Positions 15,530 to 24,624 are shown, counted from the first letter of the stretch. The stretch: DNA of 64,000 nucleotides from Sinomonas albida (GCF_004919045.1 NZ_SWDW01000014.1:36856-100855); one strand, 5' to 3'. Made by a program: numbers and translations. Notes: generated from the sequence alone by a model not told the origin.

Positions 15530-16222
15530 ATGGACCCCGACGCACCCGAGACCTCCGGCTCGTCCGCGCCGCGCCGCCGCGGACGCCCGACGCACCCCGT
15601 GCTCTCCCGTGCCAAAATCACGACGGCGGCGCTCGCGGTCATCGGCAAGTCCGGCTACGACGGGCTCACCATGGCAGCCCTCGCCCGCGAGCTCAAGACG
15701 GCGCCGTCTGCCTTGTACAACCATGTGGCCTCGAAGGACGAGGTCCTCAACTGGGTCCAAGACGACGTCAACGACACGATCGACACGTCGGGCTTCGGCC
15801 GCGAGCCGTGGGACGTCGCAGTGACGCGGTGGGCCTACTCGTATCGCGAGGCCTTCGCACGGCACTCGCCGCTCATCCCCGTGATTGCGGTCCTGCCCAT
15901 CACCGGAGCGCCGCACTCGCTGGCGATGTACGAGCGCGTAGCCGAGGCCCTGAGGGCAGGCGGGTGGCCTGAGGACATGGTGGTGGACGCGATCGTGGCG
16001 GTGGAGTCGTTCGTCCTCGGCTCGGCGATGGACGTCGCCGCACCAGAATGGATCTTCGACGTCGGCGACCAGCGCGACCTCGCGCCGACCTTCGCCGATG
16101 CCGTCTCGGCCAGGCGCGGGCGGGGCCGCACAGCCGCCGATGACGCGTTCGCCTTGGGCCTCAACGCCCTCGTCGCAGGACTCCGCGGCACCTTGGCCGC
16201 GACACTCGCGACTCGCGGCTGA
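15530..16222 (+). CDS. TetR-family repressor of the agmatine/putrescine genes
   Basis: A 230-residue regulator. The ATG at 15530 (MDPDAPETSGSSAPRRRGRP) is likely leaderless, since TAGACT sits at 15517-15522. The helix-turn-helix is at about residues 25-72: AKITTAALAVIGKSGYDGLTM..LARELKTAPSALYNHVASKDEV. The C-terminal part is helical and resembles the TetR ligand domain, with W and F residues but no recognisable effector motif. It lies between puo and aguB, and a shared palindrome in both promoters supports local repression. The inducer is probably a polyamine, by inference. The gene is flanked by the 22-bp repeat in opposite orientations. Confidence 0.85.
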   Translation: MDPDAPETSGSSAPRRRGRPTHPVLSRAKITTAALAVIGKSGYDGLTMAALARELKTAPSALYNHVASKDEVLNWVQDDVNDTIDTSGFGREPWDVAVTRWAYSYREAFARHSPLIPVIAVLPITGAPHSLAMYERVAEALRAGGWPEDMVVDAIVAVESFVLGSAMDVAAPEWIFDVGDQRDLAPTFADAVSARRGRGRTAADDAFALGLNALVAGLRGTLAATLATRG

Positions 16223-16308
16223 CCCCACAACCCTCGGGACGGGACCCCACAACCCGCCGGACGGGACCCCACAACCCGCCGGACGGGACCCCACAACGAG
16301 TGGGCGGG
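16223..16308 (-). repeat. Four inverted copies of the 22-bp repeat after tetR
   Basis: ACCCCACAAC recurs at 16222, 16244, 16266 and 16288 with 22-base spacing. The first unit (CCTCGGGACGGGACCCC) is the reverse complement of the upstream repeat. Units two and three read CCGCCGGACGGG and the fourth is degenerate. Confidence 0.9.
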
Positions 16309-16322
16309 ATCACTTCACACTC

Positions 16323-16373
16323 TTGACCGTGGGCTGCGTCACTGTTCTAATAAACGAACGTCATTCATTTATT
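16323..16373 (+). promoter_or_regulatory. aguB promoter with TetR-type operator
   Basis: TTGACC (16323-16328), a 17-base spacer and TCTAAT (16346-16351) form a good promoter. AATAAACGAA-CGTCA-TTCATTTATT (16349-16373) overlaps the -10 and matches the puo operator at 9 of 10 arm pairs, so a repressor would block initiation. Confidence 0.75.
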
Positions 16374-16413
16374 GGTGGCTCAGACTCCACACCTCCTCCC
16401 CTGAAGGACCCCT

Positions 16414-17514
16414 ATGCAAGAGATCCTTGCCCTGCAGCCCCCGGTGTCGTGGGCTCGGACGAGCGAAGAGACCGAACAACGCGCCCCACTGCGGGTTGCC
16501 CTTGTCCAGCACCGCTGGCACGAGGACCCAGCGGAGACCGAGGCCGAGCTCGCCGAGGGCATCCGCCGCGCGGCGGCCCACGGCGCGAAGGTCGTCTTCC
16601 TCCCCGAACTCACGCTCTCCCGCTACCCCGCCGACACCCTCCCCGACTACACCCCGAGCAGGATCGCCGAAGACCTCGAGACCGGCCCGACCCTTGCGTT
16701 CGCCCGCCGCGCGGCCCGCGAGAACGGCCTCTCGGTCCACGCGAGCCTGTACCGCAAGGGCGCCGCCGGCGACGAGCTCGGCTACAACACCGCGATCCTC
16801 GTCTCCCCCGACGGCACGCTCCTTGCCGCGACCGACAAGCTCCACATCCCCGTCACCGAGGGGTACTACGAGGACAAGTTCTTCCGTCAGGGCCCGCAGC
16901 CCGCGACGGAGCAGGCCGCGAACCACGGCTACCCGATCCACGCGCCCGCCGAGCTCGGCGGAGCAAGGCTCGGCCTCCCGACGTGCTGGGACGAATGGTT
17001 CCCCGAGCTCGCCCGCGTGTACTCCCTGGGCGGCGCCGAGATCCTCGCCTACCCGACTGCGATCGGCTCCGAGCCCGGCCACCCGGACTTCGACACCGAG
17101 CCGCTGTGGCGCCAGGTCATCGTGGGCAACGGGATCGCGAACGGCCTGTTCATGGTCGTCCCGAACCGATGGGGCAGCGAGGGCCTCGTGACGTTCTACG
17201 GCTCGTCCTTCATCTCGGACCCGTACGGCCGGATCCTCGCCCGAGCACCCCGCGAGGGCTCGGCGGTCCTGGTCGCCGACCTCGATCTCGACCAGCGGCG
17301 AGACTGGCTGGCGCTCTTCCCGTTCCTCGCCACTCGGCGCCCCGAGACGTATGCGGCGCTCACCGCGCCCGTTGACCCGGCGGCTCCCTTCGGCACGCGT
17401 GGACGGGGCGCGGACGGCACCCCGCGCGTCGGCGAGACGAACAGCGGCGGGAACGCGCCGTCGTCGTTCGCGGCTCCCGAACCGGCCGCCTCGCTGGAAG
17501 GCGCGCGGGCATGA
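16414..17514 (+). CDS. aguB: N-carbamoylputrescine amidase (nitrilase family)
   Basis: Hydrolyses N-carbamoylputrescine to putrescine, CO2 and ammonia in the cytoplasm. The ATG at 16414 follows GAAGGA. The Glu-Lys-Cys triad is readable: Glu in FLPELTLSRYPA, Lys in ATDKLHIPVTEGYYEDKFF and Cys in GLPTCWDEWFPELAR. The GYYEDKFF and CWDEWFPE contexts are those of AguB rather than of general nitrilases. Its 366 residues exceed the usual ~290 because of a 28-residue N-terminal extension and a low-complexity C-terminal tail after PETYAALTAPVDP. It overlaps aguA by four bases (ATGA). Confidence 0.9.
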   Translation: MQEILALQPPVSWARTSEETEQRAPLRVALVQHRWHEDPAETEAELAEGIRRAAAHGAKVVFLPELTLSRYPADTLPDYTPSRIAEDLETGPTLAFARRAARENGLSVHASLYRKGAAGDELGYNTAILVSPDGTLLAATDKLHIPVTEGYYEDKFFRQGPQPATEQAANHGYPIHAPAELGGARLGLPTCWDEWFPELARVYSLGGAEILAYPTAIGSEPGHPDFDTEPLWRQVIVGNGIANGLFMVVPNRWGSEGLVTFYGSSFISDPYGRILARAPREGSAVLVADLDLDQRRDWLALFPFLATRRPETYAALTAPVDPAAPFGTRGRGADGTPRVGETNSGGNAPSSFAAPEPAASLEGARA

Positions 17515-18554
17515 CGTGGCGCATGCCCGCGGAGACCGAGCCGCACGAGCGGCTGTGGATGGCCTGGCCGTCCGGCGGCTACACCCTCGGCGACACGGAC
17601 CGGGACGCGCACGAGGCCCGCAGCGCGTGGGCAGCCGTAGCGCACGCCGCGCTCCGCTACGAGCCCGTCACGATGGTGGTCCGGCCCGAGGACCGGGCGG
17701 TCGCGAAGGCGTACCTCGACGGGCGCGTCGGCGTGGTCGAGGCCCAGCTCGACGACGCGTGGATGCGGGACATCGGCCCGAGCTTCGTGACGGACGACGA
17801 CGGCCGGCTGGGGGCGGTCTGCTGGGTCTTCAACGGCTGGGGGCAGCAGGGCTGGGCCTCGTGGGAGCACGATTCGCGGATCGGCCGCACGGTCTCCGAC
17901 GCTGCCGGGGCGAGGCACGTCCCCAGCCGGCTCGTCAACGAGGGCGGCGGCTTCCAGACCGACGGCCTCGGCACCGTGCTCCTGACCGAGTCCGTCCAGC
18001 TCGACCCGGATCGCAACCCGGGCGCGAGCAGGGCGGACGTCGAGGCCGAGTTCGCGCGGACCATCGGCGCCCGCCACGCGGTGTGGCTCCCGCGGGGCCT
18101 CACTCGCGACACGAAGGAGTTCGGCACGCGCGGCCACGTGGACCTCGTCGCCGCGATCCCCTCGCCGGGGACGCTCCTGGTCCACGTCCAGTACAACGCC
18201 GAGCACCCCGATTTCGAGGTGACCGGCGAGCTGCTCGAGGTGCTCCGTGCGTCGCGCACCGCGGACGGCAGGCCCTGGAACATCATCGAGGTCCCCGCGC
18301 CGCAGCAGCTGCACGACGGCGAGGACTGGGTGGACTGGAGCTACCTCAACCACGTCGCTGTCAACGGCGGGCTCGTGGCCTGCTCGTTCAACGACGCGCA
18401 CGACGAGAAGGCGCTCCGCATCCTCGCGGACGCCTACCGCGGACGGCACGTCACCGCCGTCGACGCTCGCACGCTTTTCACCCGCGGGGGCGGGATCCAC
18501 TGCATCACCCAACAGCAGCCGCGCACCGGCTCGGGACCCCTCGGAAGGATCTGA
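17511..18554 (+). CDS. aguA: Agmatine deiminase
   Basis: Converts agmatine to N-carbamoylputrescine and ammonia. The ATG at 17511 overlaps the aguB stop. MPAETEPHERLWMAWPSGG, the conserved start of the family, begins at residue 5. Guanidine-modifying fold landmarks: DDAWMRDIGPSF, NEGGGFQTDG, RGHVDLVAAI with the catalytic His, and the nucleophile Cys in GGGIHCITQQQP near the end. The 347-residue length is normal. It is the middle gene of the aguB-aguA-permease operon and supplies the substrate for AguB. Confidence 0.93.
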   Translation: MTWRMPAETEPHERLWMAWPSGGYTLGDTDRDAHEARSAWAAVAHAALRYEPVTMVVRPEDRAVAKAYLDGRVGVVEAQLDDAWMRDIGPSFVTDDDGRLGAVCWVFNGWGQQGWASWEHDSRIGRTVSDAAGARHVPSRLVNEGGGFQTDGLGTVLLTESVQLDPDRNPGASRADVEAEFARTIGARHAVWLPRGLTRDTKEFGTRGHVDLVAAIPSPGTLLVHVQYNAEHPDFEVTGELLEVLRASRTADGRPWNIIEVPAPQQLHDGEDWVDWSYLNHVAVNGGLVACSFNDAHDEKALRILADAYRGRHVTAVDARTLFTRGGGIHCITQQQPRTGSGPLGRI

Positions 18555-18555
18555 C

Positions 18556-19956
18556 ATGACGACTCATACTGCAGAGGTGAACATCGCCACCAAGGGAGCG
18601 TCCTCCGCGACGACGCTCAAGCGCTCCCTCGGGCTGTGGGCCATCGTGGGCCTCGGCCTCGGCTACATGACCCCGACCACGGTCTTCGACACGTTCGGCA
18701 TCGTCTCGAACGAGACCAACGGCGCCGTTCCGCTCGCGTACCTCGTGGCGCTCGTCGCCATGGTATTCACAGCCGTGAGCTACGGCCGCATGACCCGCGT
18801 CTTCCCGTCGGCCGGCTCGGCCTACACGTACACGTCGGAGACGATCCACCCCAACCTCGGCTTCCTGGTCGGGTGGGCCTCGCTCCTCGACTACCTCCTG
18901 CTGCCGCTCGTCAACGCGCTCCTCATCCGGATCTACATGGAATCGTTCTTCCCGGACGTGCCCGCGTGGATCTGGGTCGTGGCGTACGTCATCGTGATCA
19001 CGGTCCTGAACCTGTGGAGCATGAAGTCGACGTCGAAGATCAACGGGTTCCTCGTGGTCTTCGAGGTCGTGCTCATCGGCGTGTTCCTCGTCCTCGCGTG
19101 GAACGCCCTCTCGCACGGCGACGGCAACGGCTCCCTCTTCACCACGACCCCGCTCTTCCACGACGGCGTGGACGCCTCGGCGATCATGAGCGGCGCGACC
19201 GTGGTGTGCTTCTCCTTCATCGGCTTCGACGCGATCACGATGTACACGGAGGAGGCCAAGGACACGAAGACCGTGCCGAAGGCGATCGTGCTCGCCCTCC
19301 TGATCGGCGGCGCGATCTTCTTCGTCGCCGCGTGGTTCGGCCAGTCGGTGTTCCCGACGCTCGACGGCTTCCAGAACACGGACGACACGCTCCCCGAGAT
19401 GGCCCTCAAGGTCGGCGGCGAGTTCTTCAAGATCCTGTTCACGTCCGCCGCGTTCGCCGCAACCGTCGCGTCGAGCCTGTCCTCGCACGCCTCCGTGTCC
19501 CGCATGATCTTCGTCATGGGCCGCAACGGCCGCGGCCCCGTCTCCAGGCTGTTCTCCTTCGTGCACCCGCGGTTCCAGACGCCCTCGTTCGCCGTGATCT
19601 TCGTGGGCGCCGTCTCGATGCTGGCCATCCCGTTCACGCTCGAGTTCGTCTCCTCGATGATCAACTTCGGCGCGCTCATCGCGTTCACGTTCGTGAACCT
19701 GACCGTGGTCGTGTACTTCGTGTTCCGGAAGAAGGAGTACCGGACCCCGCGGGAGGTCTTCACGAACATCCTGCTGCCGGTGATCGGCATGGTCCTCACG
19801 GGCGTCCTGTGGGCGAACCTCAACCTCGACGCCCTCACCTACGGCGCCATCTGGTTCGGCATCGGCGTCCTGTGCCTGCTCGTCATCACGAAGGGCTTCC
19901 GTTCAAGGCTGAGCGTGAGCATGCGCGAGGAGGACGCCGTGGAGCTCGACGGCTGA
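18556..19956 (+). CDS. APC-family amine/amino-acid permease, likely agmatine or putrescine importer
   Basis: A 466-residue membrane transporter with about 12 hydrophobic segments. The start at 18556 is one base past the aguA stop and follows GGAAGG. The first-helix signature SLGLWAIVGLGLGYMTPTTVFDTFGI and GFDAITMYTEEAKD in helix 6 mark the APC superfamily, close to PuuP-type putrescine importers. Operon position after aguBA suggests import of agmatine or putrescine. The final 15 residues (RLSVSMREEDAVELDG) are cytoplasmic, and their coding DNA is tandemly duplicated. General amino-acid transport cannot be excluded. Confidence 0.82.
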   Translation: MTTHTAEVNIATKGASSATTLKRSLGLWAIVGLGLGYMTPTTVFDTFGIVSNETNGAVPLAYLVALVAMVFTAVSYGRMTRVFPSAGSAYTYTSETIHPNLGFLVGWASLLDYLLLPLVNALLIRIYMESFFPDVPAWIWVVAYVIVITVLNLWSMKSTSKINGFLVVFEVVLIGVFLVLAWNALSHGDGNGSLFTTTPLFHDGVDASAIMSGATVVCFSFIGFDAITMYTEEAKDTKTVPKAIVLALLIGGAIFFVAAWFGQSVFPTLDGFQNTDDTLPEMALKVGGEFFKILFTSAAFAATVASSLSSHASVSRMIFVMGRNGRGPVSRLFSFVHPRFQTPSFAVIFVGAVSMLAIPFTLEFVSSMINFGALIAFTFVNLTVVVYFVFRKKEYRTPREVFTNILLPVIGMVLTGVLWANLNLDALTYGAIWFGIGVLCLLVITKGFRSRLSVSMREEDAVELDG

Positions 19957-20000
19957 GCGTGAGCATGCGCGAGGAGGACGCCGTGGAGCTCGACGGCTGA
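19907..20000. repeat. 44-bp tandem duplication at the end of the permease gene
   Basis: Bases 19907-19950 and 19951-19994 are identical, followed by the first six bases of a third copy (GGCTGA). The first copy encodes the permease C-terminus. The second starts with its stop codon. The period is not a multiple of three, so the second copy is non-coding in the original frame. Confidence 0.95.
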
Positions 20001-20043
20001 GCGCTTCCTTTCCCCTCACGCACCCCTCCTGGGGTGCGCCACA

Positions 20044-20099
20044 CAACGGACGACGGCGGTGGGCTGGCAGATCTGCCGGCCCACCGCCGTCGTCCGTTG
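20044..20099. terminator. 21-bp hairpin of the GACGACGGCGG family
   Basis: CAACGGACGACGGCGGTGGGC (20044-20064, 21 bases counting both ends) pairs perfectly with its complement at 20079-20099. The loop is itself a palindrome, GGCAGATCTGCC. It sits between the convergent permease and histidine-kinase genes and can serve both. Confidence 0.9.
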
Positions 20100-20102
20100 C
20101 GG

Positions 20103-23100
20103 CTAGTTTCCGCGCGCAAGTGCCTCGAGAAGTGATTCGTGAACGCGCGCGAACTCGGCCTCGAGCGTCTCAATCTGGTGGGGTTCCGGACGCACGCCCT
20201 GCCGCCCCAGCTCCTCGAGCTCGTGGCACAGCTCGGCGGCCCGCACGGCCCCGATGTTTCCGGCCGATCCCTTGAGCTTGTGCGCGGCCTGACGCACCTC
20301 GCCCCTGTCCCCGTGGCCGTCCCCGCCGGTGGCACGTCGCAGGCGCTCCAAGCCGGAATCCGCCTCGCGGCGGAAGGCTTCAGCCGTTGCCTGGAGCACG
20401 CCCGGCCCGAGCGAGCGGAGCATCTCAAGTCTCTCCTCGTCGAGCACCTGTGCCGCGGCCGGATGTTCTGATTCCACTGGCGTCTCCCGTGTCTCCGCCG
20501 TCTCGGGCTGCGCCGTCTCGGGCTGCGCCGTCCATCGTATGAGCGCGGCCTCGAGCGCGGCCGGGTCCACCGGCTTGGACAGATAATCATCCATGCCAGC
20601 AGCGAGGCAGCGCTCCCTGTCCTCGTCCGAGGCGCCGGCCGTCATGGCGATGATCGGAACCGTTGCGCCGTCCCCACTGAGAGCCCGGATCGCCCTCGTC
20701 GCGGCGAATCCGTCCATGACCGGCATGTGGCAGTCCATGAGCACCGCGGCGAAGCCGCCGTGGTGGGCCGCGGCGACAGCAGCCGCTCCGTCGTCGACCA
20801 CGTCGACGACGAATCCGAGGCGCTCGGCCATGCTCTTGGCCACCAGCTGGTTGACTTCGTTGTCCTCGACGACGAGGAGCCTGCCGCGGATGGGCGCTGC
20901 CGAGTGCGGCGTCGGCGCAGCGTCCGGGCGGCGGCTCGGACCGTTGGTTTCCAGGAGGCGGCTGAGCCGGTCGTACAGCTCGGAACTGCGGACGGGCTTG
21001 CTGAGCCACTCGCGAACGCCCGCCCGGCGGAGCTCTTCAGCGTCCGGCTGACCAGCGGACGTCAGGAGGACGACCGAAGTGGGGTCTAGGGCGGGATCCT
21101 CGCCGATGGACTGCGCGAGCTGCAGCCCGTTCGTCCCGGGCATGCACAGATCCAGCACTGCCAGGTCGAAGGGACTGCCCTCGGACGCCGCCTCGCGAAG
21201 CCGCGACAGCGCGCGCTCGGCGTCCGACACCGCCTCGGGCTCCATCTTCCAGGCCTTGAGCTGCCGTTCGAGGACCAGTCTGTTGGTGGCGTTGTCATCC
21301 ACGACGAGCACGCGAATGCCCGCAGGCAGTTGCCTCGATTTCGCCTCCGGGGCGGCTCGGACCTCTTCCGCTGCGGTCACGGGAACGGAGACCCAGAACA
21401 CGGATCCGACACCGGGTTGGCTCGTCACCCCGATCTGGCCTCCGAGGCCCTCGGTCAGGCGCCGGCAGATGGCGAGGCCCAGGCCCGTACCGCCGTATCG
21501 GCGGGTGGTCGAGGCGTCCGCTTGAGCGAAGGCATCGAAGATCAGCTCTTGCTGTTCGGGGGCGATGCCGATGCCAGTGTCGCGGACCTCGAACCGCAGT
21601 ACGGTGCGGTCGGGCTGGGCCTCCTGCACTTTCGCGAGCACGGCCACTTCTCCCTCGCTGGTGAACTTCACAGCGTTCGCCACAAGGTTCAGCAGGATCT
21701 GGCGCAGGGCCCGGAAGTCGCTGATCAACTCGGCCGGAGTGTCCGGCTGGCAGTGGGCGATCAGTTCCAGCCCTTTGGACTGGGCTTGCTCCGCGAGGAG
21801 CCCGGCGACTTCATCGAGGAGCGCGCGCGGGTCGAACGGCGTGAGGTCGACGTCGAGCTTGCCCGCTTCGAGCTTCGAGAAGTCGAGGATGTCGTTGATG
21901 AGCGCCAGCAGGGCTTCCCCTGCCGTCTTGATACCCTCCGCATACTGCCGCTGGGACTCATCCAACGGCGTCTGGAGGAGCAGGGCCGACAGTCCGATGA
22001 CGCCGTTCATCGGGGTCCGGATCTCGTGGCTCATCGTCGCCATGAATTCCGACTTCAGCCGGCTGGACTCCAAGGCAGCCTCGCGCGCGGCCAGCAGCTC
22101 GGCCTCGGCGCGGCGCCGCTCGGTGATGTCCTGCCCGATCGTGGCAAGCCCGTGGATACCGTGGTCTCCGCGGACGGGGAAGGCCGTGAGAGCAACAGGC
22201 ACGAGCCGCCCGTCGCGGTGGCGCCGCTCCGTTTCGTAGCTGCGGGTTCCATCCCCCGCACGGACGGCAGCGAAATTCTCCTCCTCGGTACTGCGCCGTT
22301 CCTCGGGGATGAGAAAGGAGTGGTTCCGGCCCAGGGCCTCACCGGCGGAGTAGCCGTACACCCGCTCTGCACCCGGATTCCAGCTCGTGATGGTCCCGTC
22401 CGAGCTCTTGCCGACGATCGCCTCCGACGACGAGTTCACGATCGCGGCCAGGCCTTCGAGCTCGGCCGTGCGCTGGGCAACCTTGGTCTCGAGGTCCCGC
22501 GTGAGCGTCACGTTCTCGAAGACAATGAGCACCTGGCGGACCACGACGAGGGCGAGCAGCACAATTCCTGTGCCGAACAGGAAGGTCTGGTCTCCCGCGG
22601 CAGCAGGGTCCGACGCAGAAACGACGATCGCGCCCAGAACCGGCACATAGGGCAAGAGCTCGAACGCGAGTGCGTAGACCGCGTGGTCCTGCCGGGGCCC
22701 CGACCGCCGCGGAAGGGCGGCGGCGAGGGCCATGAGCAGGAAAGCCACCATCCACCCTCCGGCCAGGAGCGTGCCCGTGCTTCCCGTGGCGCCGTCGAAC
22801 GTCAGCCGCACGTACGTGCTGTCAGTCAACGTCAGGATGATGAGCCCGGTGGCCAGGCACAGCCACGGCAGCCGGTGCCCGGGCGGCTGGCGCATGGTCA
22901 GCACGAGCACGAAGGATGCGACCGTGACGTCGACCACCGGATACGCCAAGCCTGTGATCCGGGTCAGCAGGTCGTGGCTCCCGGCGCTGACGAGGGGCCC
23001 CAGAACGACGGACCAGCTGACGAAGAGCACGGACGCTGCAATGACCGCGGTATCCAGGAGCGTTCTGGCGAGCCCGACACGCGACGCCCGGACGCGGGGA

Positions 23101-23480
23101 AAGGACAGGAGCCCGACGATCGCGGGAATCGAATAGCCCACGAATCCGGCATCTGCGAGGGACGGGAATGGGTAGTCGTGGTCGGTGGCGAGGCCGTAGC
23201 CGGTCCAGATGGCCTGGGCCGCCGACCAGATCAGGGCCGCCAGGCTGATCCAGAGCCAGGCCCGGGCCTCGGGGCCGCGTCTCGCGGCAGCACGAACGCA
23301 GCTGACGGTACCCGCGAGAGCGGCGGCCAGGATCCCGAAGTCGCCAACGGTCTGGCTCGAATGCGAGCCGGGATCAGAGGCCACCACCCCCACGACGACC
23401 GCGAGCGCCAGGGCGCCCGCGATGATTCCCCACAGCAGGCCGCTCGTCCTGGCCTTCGCGTGCCGCTCTTCTCCGGTCAC
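20103..23480 (-). CDS. Tripartite hybrid sensor histidine kinase
   Basis: A 1125-residue membrane kinase. The GTG at 23480 follows GGGAGGGG. Order: about eight or nine hydrophobic segments (residues 13-320), a coiled linker, a PAS domain (345-455), a phospho-acceptor helix with His485 in MSHEIRTPMNG, an ATPase domain (590-700) with NAVKF, DTGIGI and GGTGLGL boxes, receiver 1 (722-845, Asp777), receiver 2 (865-985, Asp916) and an HPt domain with His1067 in AAHKLKGSAGNIGA. All phosphorelay residues are intact. This is the BarA/TorS layout, uncommon in actinobacteria. It is transcribed after the receiver-PP2C gene 61 bases away. The signal is unknown. Confidence 0.92.
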   Translation of the reverse strand: MTGEERHAKARTSGLLWGIIAGALALAVVVGVVASDPGSHSSQTVGDFGILAAALAGTVSCVRAAARRGPEARAWLWISLAALIWSAAQAIWTGYGLATDHDYPFPSLADAGFVGYSIPAIVGLLSFPRVRASRVGLARTLLDTAVIAASVLFVSWSVVLGPLVSAGSHDLLTRITGLAYPVVDVTVASFVLVLTMRQPPGHRLPWLCLATGLIILTLTDSTYVRLTFDGATGSTGTLLAGGWMVAFLLMALAAALPRRSGPRQDHAVYALAFELLPYVPVLGAIVVSASDPAAAGDQTFLFGTGIVLLALVVVRQVLIVFENVTLTRDLETKVAQRTAELEGLAAIVNSSSEAIVGKSSDGTITSWNPGAERVYGYSAGEALGRNHSFLIPEERRSTEEENFAAVRAGDGTRSYETERRHRDGRLVPVALTAFPVRGDHGIHGLATIGQDITERRRAEAELLAAREAALESSRLKSEFMATMSHEIRTPMNGVIGLSALLLQTPLDESQRQYAEGIKTAGEALLALINDILDFSKLEAGKLDVDLTPFDPRALLDEVAGLLAEQAQSKGLELIAHCQPDTPAELISDFRALRQILLNLVANAVKFTSEGEVAVLAKVQEAQPDRTVLRFEVRDTGIGIAPEQQELIFDAFAQADASTTRRYGGTGLGLAICRRLTEGLGGQIGVTSQPGVGSVFWVSVPVTAAEEVRAAPEAKSRQLPAGIRVLVVDDNATNRLVLERQLKAWKMEPEAVSDAERALSRLREAASEGSPFDLAVLDLCMPGTNGLQLAQSIGEDPALDPTSVVLLTSAGQPDAEELRRAGVREWLSKPVRSSELYDRLSRLLETNGPSRRPDAAPTPHSAAPIRGRLLVVEDNEVNQLVAKSMAERLGFVVDVVDDGAAAVAAAHHGGFAAVLMDCHMPVMDGFAATRAIRALSGDGATVPIIAMTAGASDEDRERCLAAGMDDYLSKPVDPAALEAALIRWTAQPETAQPETAETRETPVESEHPAAAQVLDEERLEMLRSLGPGVLQATAEAFRREADSGLERLRRATGGDGHGDRGEVRQAAHKLKGSAGNIGAVRAAELCHELEELGRQGVRPEPHQIETLEAEFARVHESLLEALARGN

Positions 23481-23541
23481 GGTGCCCCTCCCTCTTGATC
23501 CCCAGTGCAGCCCGGTGAACTCGCCTCCCGACCCTCGAGCC

Positions 23542-24624
23542 TCACGCACATCGGCTAAAGACGACCGCTGTCACGTCGTCCTCCGCCTCGCGCGCCAGGC
23601 CGAGAAGCCGATCCACAGCGTCCTGCGCGCCGTCCGCGCCCTGCACAACCGAGGCCGCGGCGCTCAGTGCCTCGTCGAGGCCGGCGAACGAGTCGAGCAG
23701 GCCGTCGCTCATCACCACGACCGTGCTCCCCGGCACCATGCTCAGAGTCCCGCCGCTCCACGTCGACTGGGGGATGAGGCCAAGCGGAGGGCCCCCGGTG
23801 ACCAGCCGTTCCCATCCGCCATCAGGATCAACCAGGATGCCGAGGCCGTGACCGGCGTCGACGTAGGCCACGGCCCCGGTGGCGCCATCCAGCTGGAGGT
23901 ACACGAGGGTGATGAACGAAGAGATTCGCTCGAGATCGGGTTCGAGGGCCGCGGCGGCGTGCCCGACCAGGGCCTCGGGCGGCTCGCCGATGCCCGCCCG
24001 GAGGACGGCTCGAGCTGTGGCCGCGATGAGCGCCGCCCCCATGCCCTTGCCCATGGCGTCCGCGAGGGTCACATCCATCACGTGCCCGTCGGACTGCCAA
24101 TCGAAGAAGTCTCCGCCCACGGAGCGGCTCGGCCGGCACGCCCCCGCCACGTCGTAGCCCTCCAAAACCGGGCTCCGCTGCGGGAGAAGGCCACGCTGAA
24201 CGCGCGCCGCCATCTCGAGTTCGCTCGCCGGGACGGCGGCACCTCGAGGACGCCGAAGCATGGCCTGAACCCTCGCGCTCAGCTCTCGGGGATTGACCGG
24301 CTTTGCCAGGAAACCGTCGGCGCCGGCTGCGAGGCTCGCGAGCCGCGTCGCCTCGTCGGCGCTTCCGGAGATCACGAGGATATACGCGTCCGTGAAGATC
24401 CTCAGCGATCGGCAGACCTCAAGGCCATCGATGTCGGGAAGGCCCAAATCGAGCGTGATGAGGTCGGGCTGAAGCAGGCGCGCCGCTTCGAGGGCCTGGT
24501 GCCCACTGCCCGCAGTCTCGGTGACGAATCCCTCTCGGGATAGCAGGGCGTTCAGCAGAACGGCCACGTCAGCACTGTCTTCCACGATCAGCGCGCGCCG
24601 CGCCCCCTGCCCCAGCATGAGCAC
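23542..24624 (-). CDS. Response regulator with PP2C (SpoIIE/RsbU) phosphatase output
   Basis: A 360-residue protein with a receiver domain (residues 10-125, phospho-acceptor Asp59 in LITLDLGLPD, Lys in FLAKPVNP) and a PPM-type Ser/Thr phosphatase domain (about 140-355). Phosphatase motifs are SVGGDFFDW, LADAMGKGMGAALIA and VVMSDGLLDS. Such proteins usually dephosphorylate an anti-sigma-factor antagonist. GTG at 24624 is taken as the start, and ATG at 24618 is nearly as likely since neither has a strong ribosome site. It is the first gene before the hybrid kinase, so the two likely form one signalling pathway. No partner anti-sigma gene is in the window. Confidence 0.9.
   Translation of the reverse strand: MLMLGQGARRALIVEDSADVAVLLNALLSREGFVTETAGSGHQALEAARLLQPDLITLDLGLPDIDGLEVCRSLRIFTDAYILVISGSADEATRLASLAAGADGFLAKPVNPRELSARVQAMLRRPRGAAVPASELEMAARVQRGLLPQRSPVLEGYDVAGACRPSRSVGGDFFDWQSDGHVMDVTLADAMGKGMGAALIAATARAVLRAGIGEPPEALVGHAAAALEPDLERISSFITLVYLQLDGATGAVAYVDAGHGLGILVDPDGGWERLVTGGPPLGLIPQSTWSGGTLSMVPGSTVVVMSDGLLDSFAGLDEALSAAASVVQGADGAQDAVDRLLGLAREAEDDVTAVVFSRCA

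Noticed and set aside
20103..20110. Overlap of kinase stop with the 20044-20099 hairpin as an attenuator
   Set aside because: The hairpin starts after the stop codon on that strand, so it is a plain terminator.
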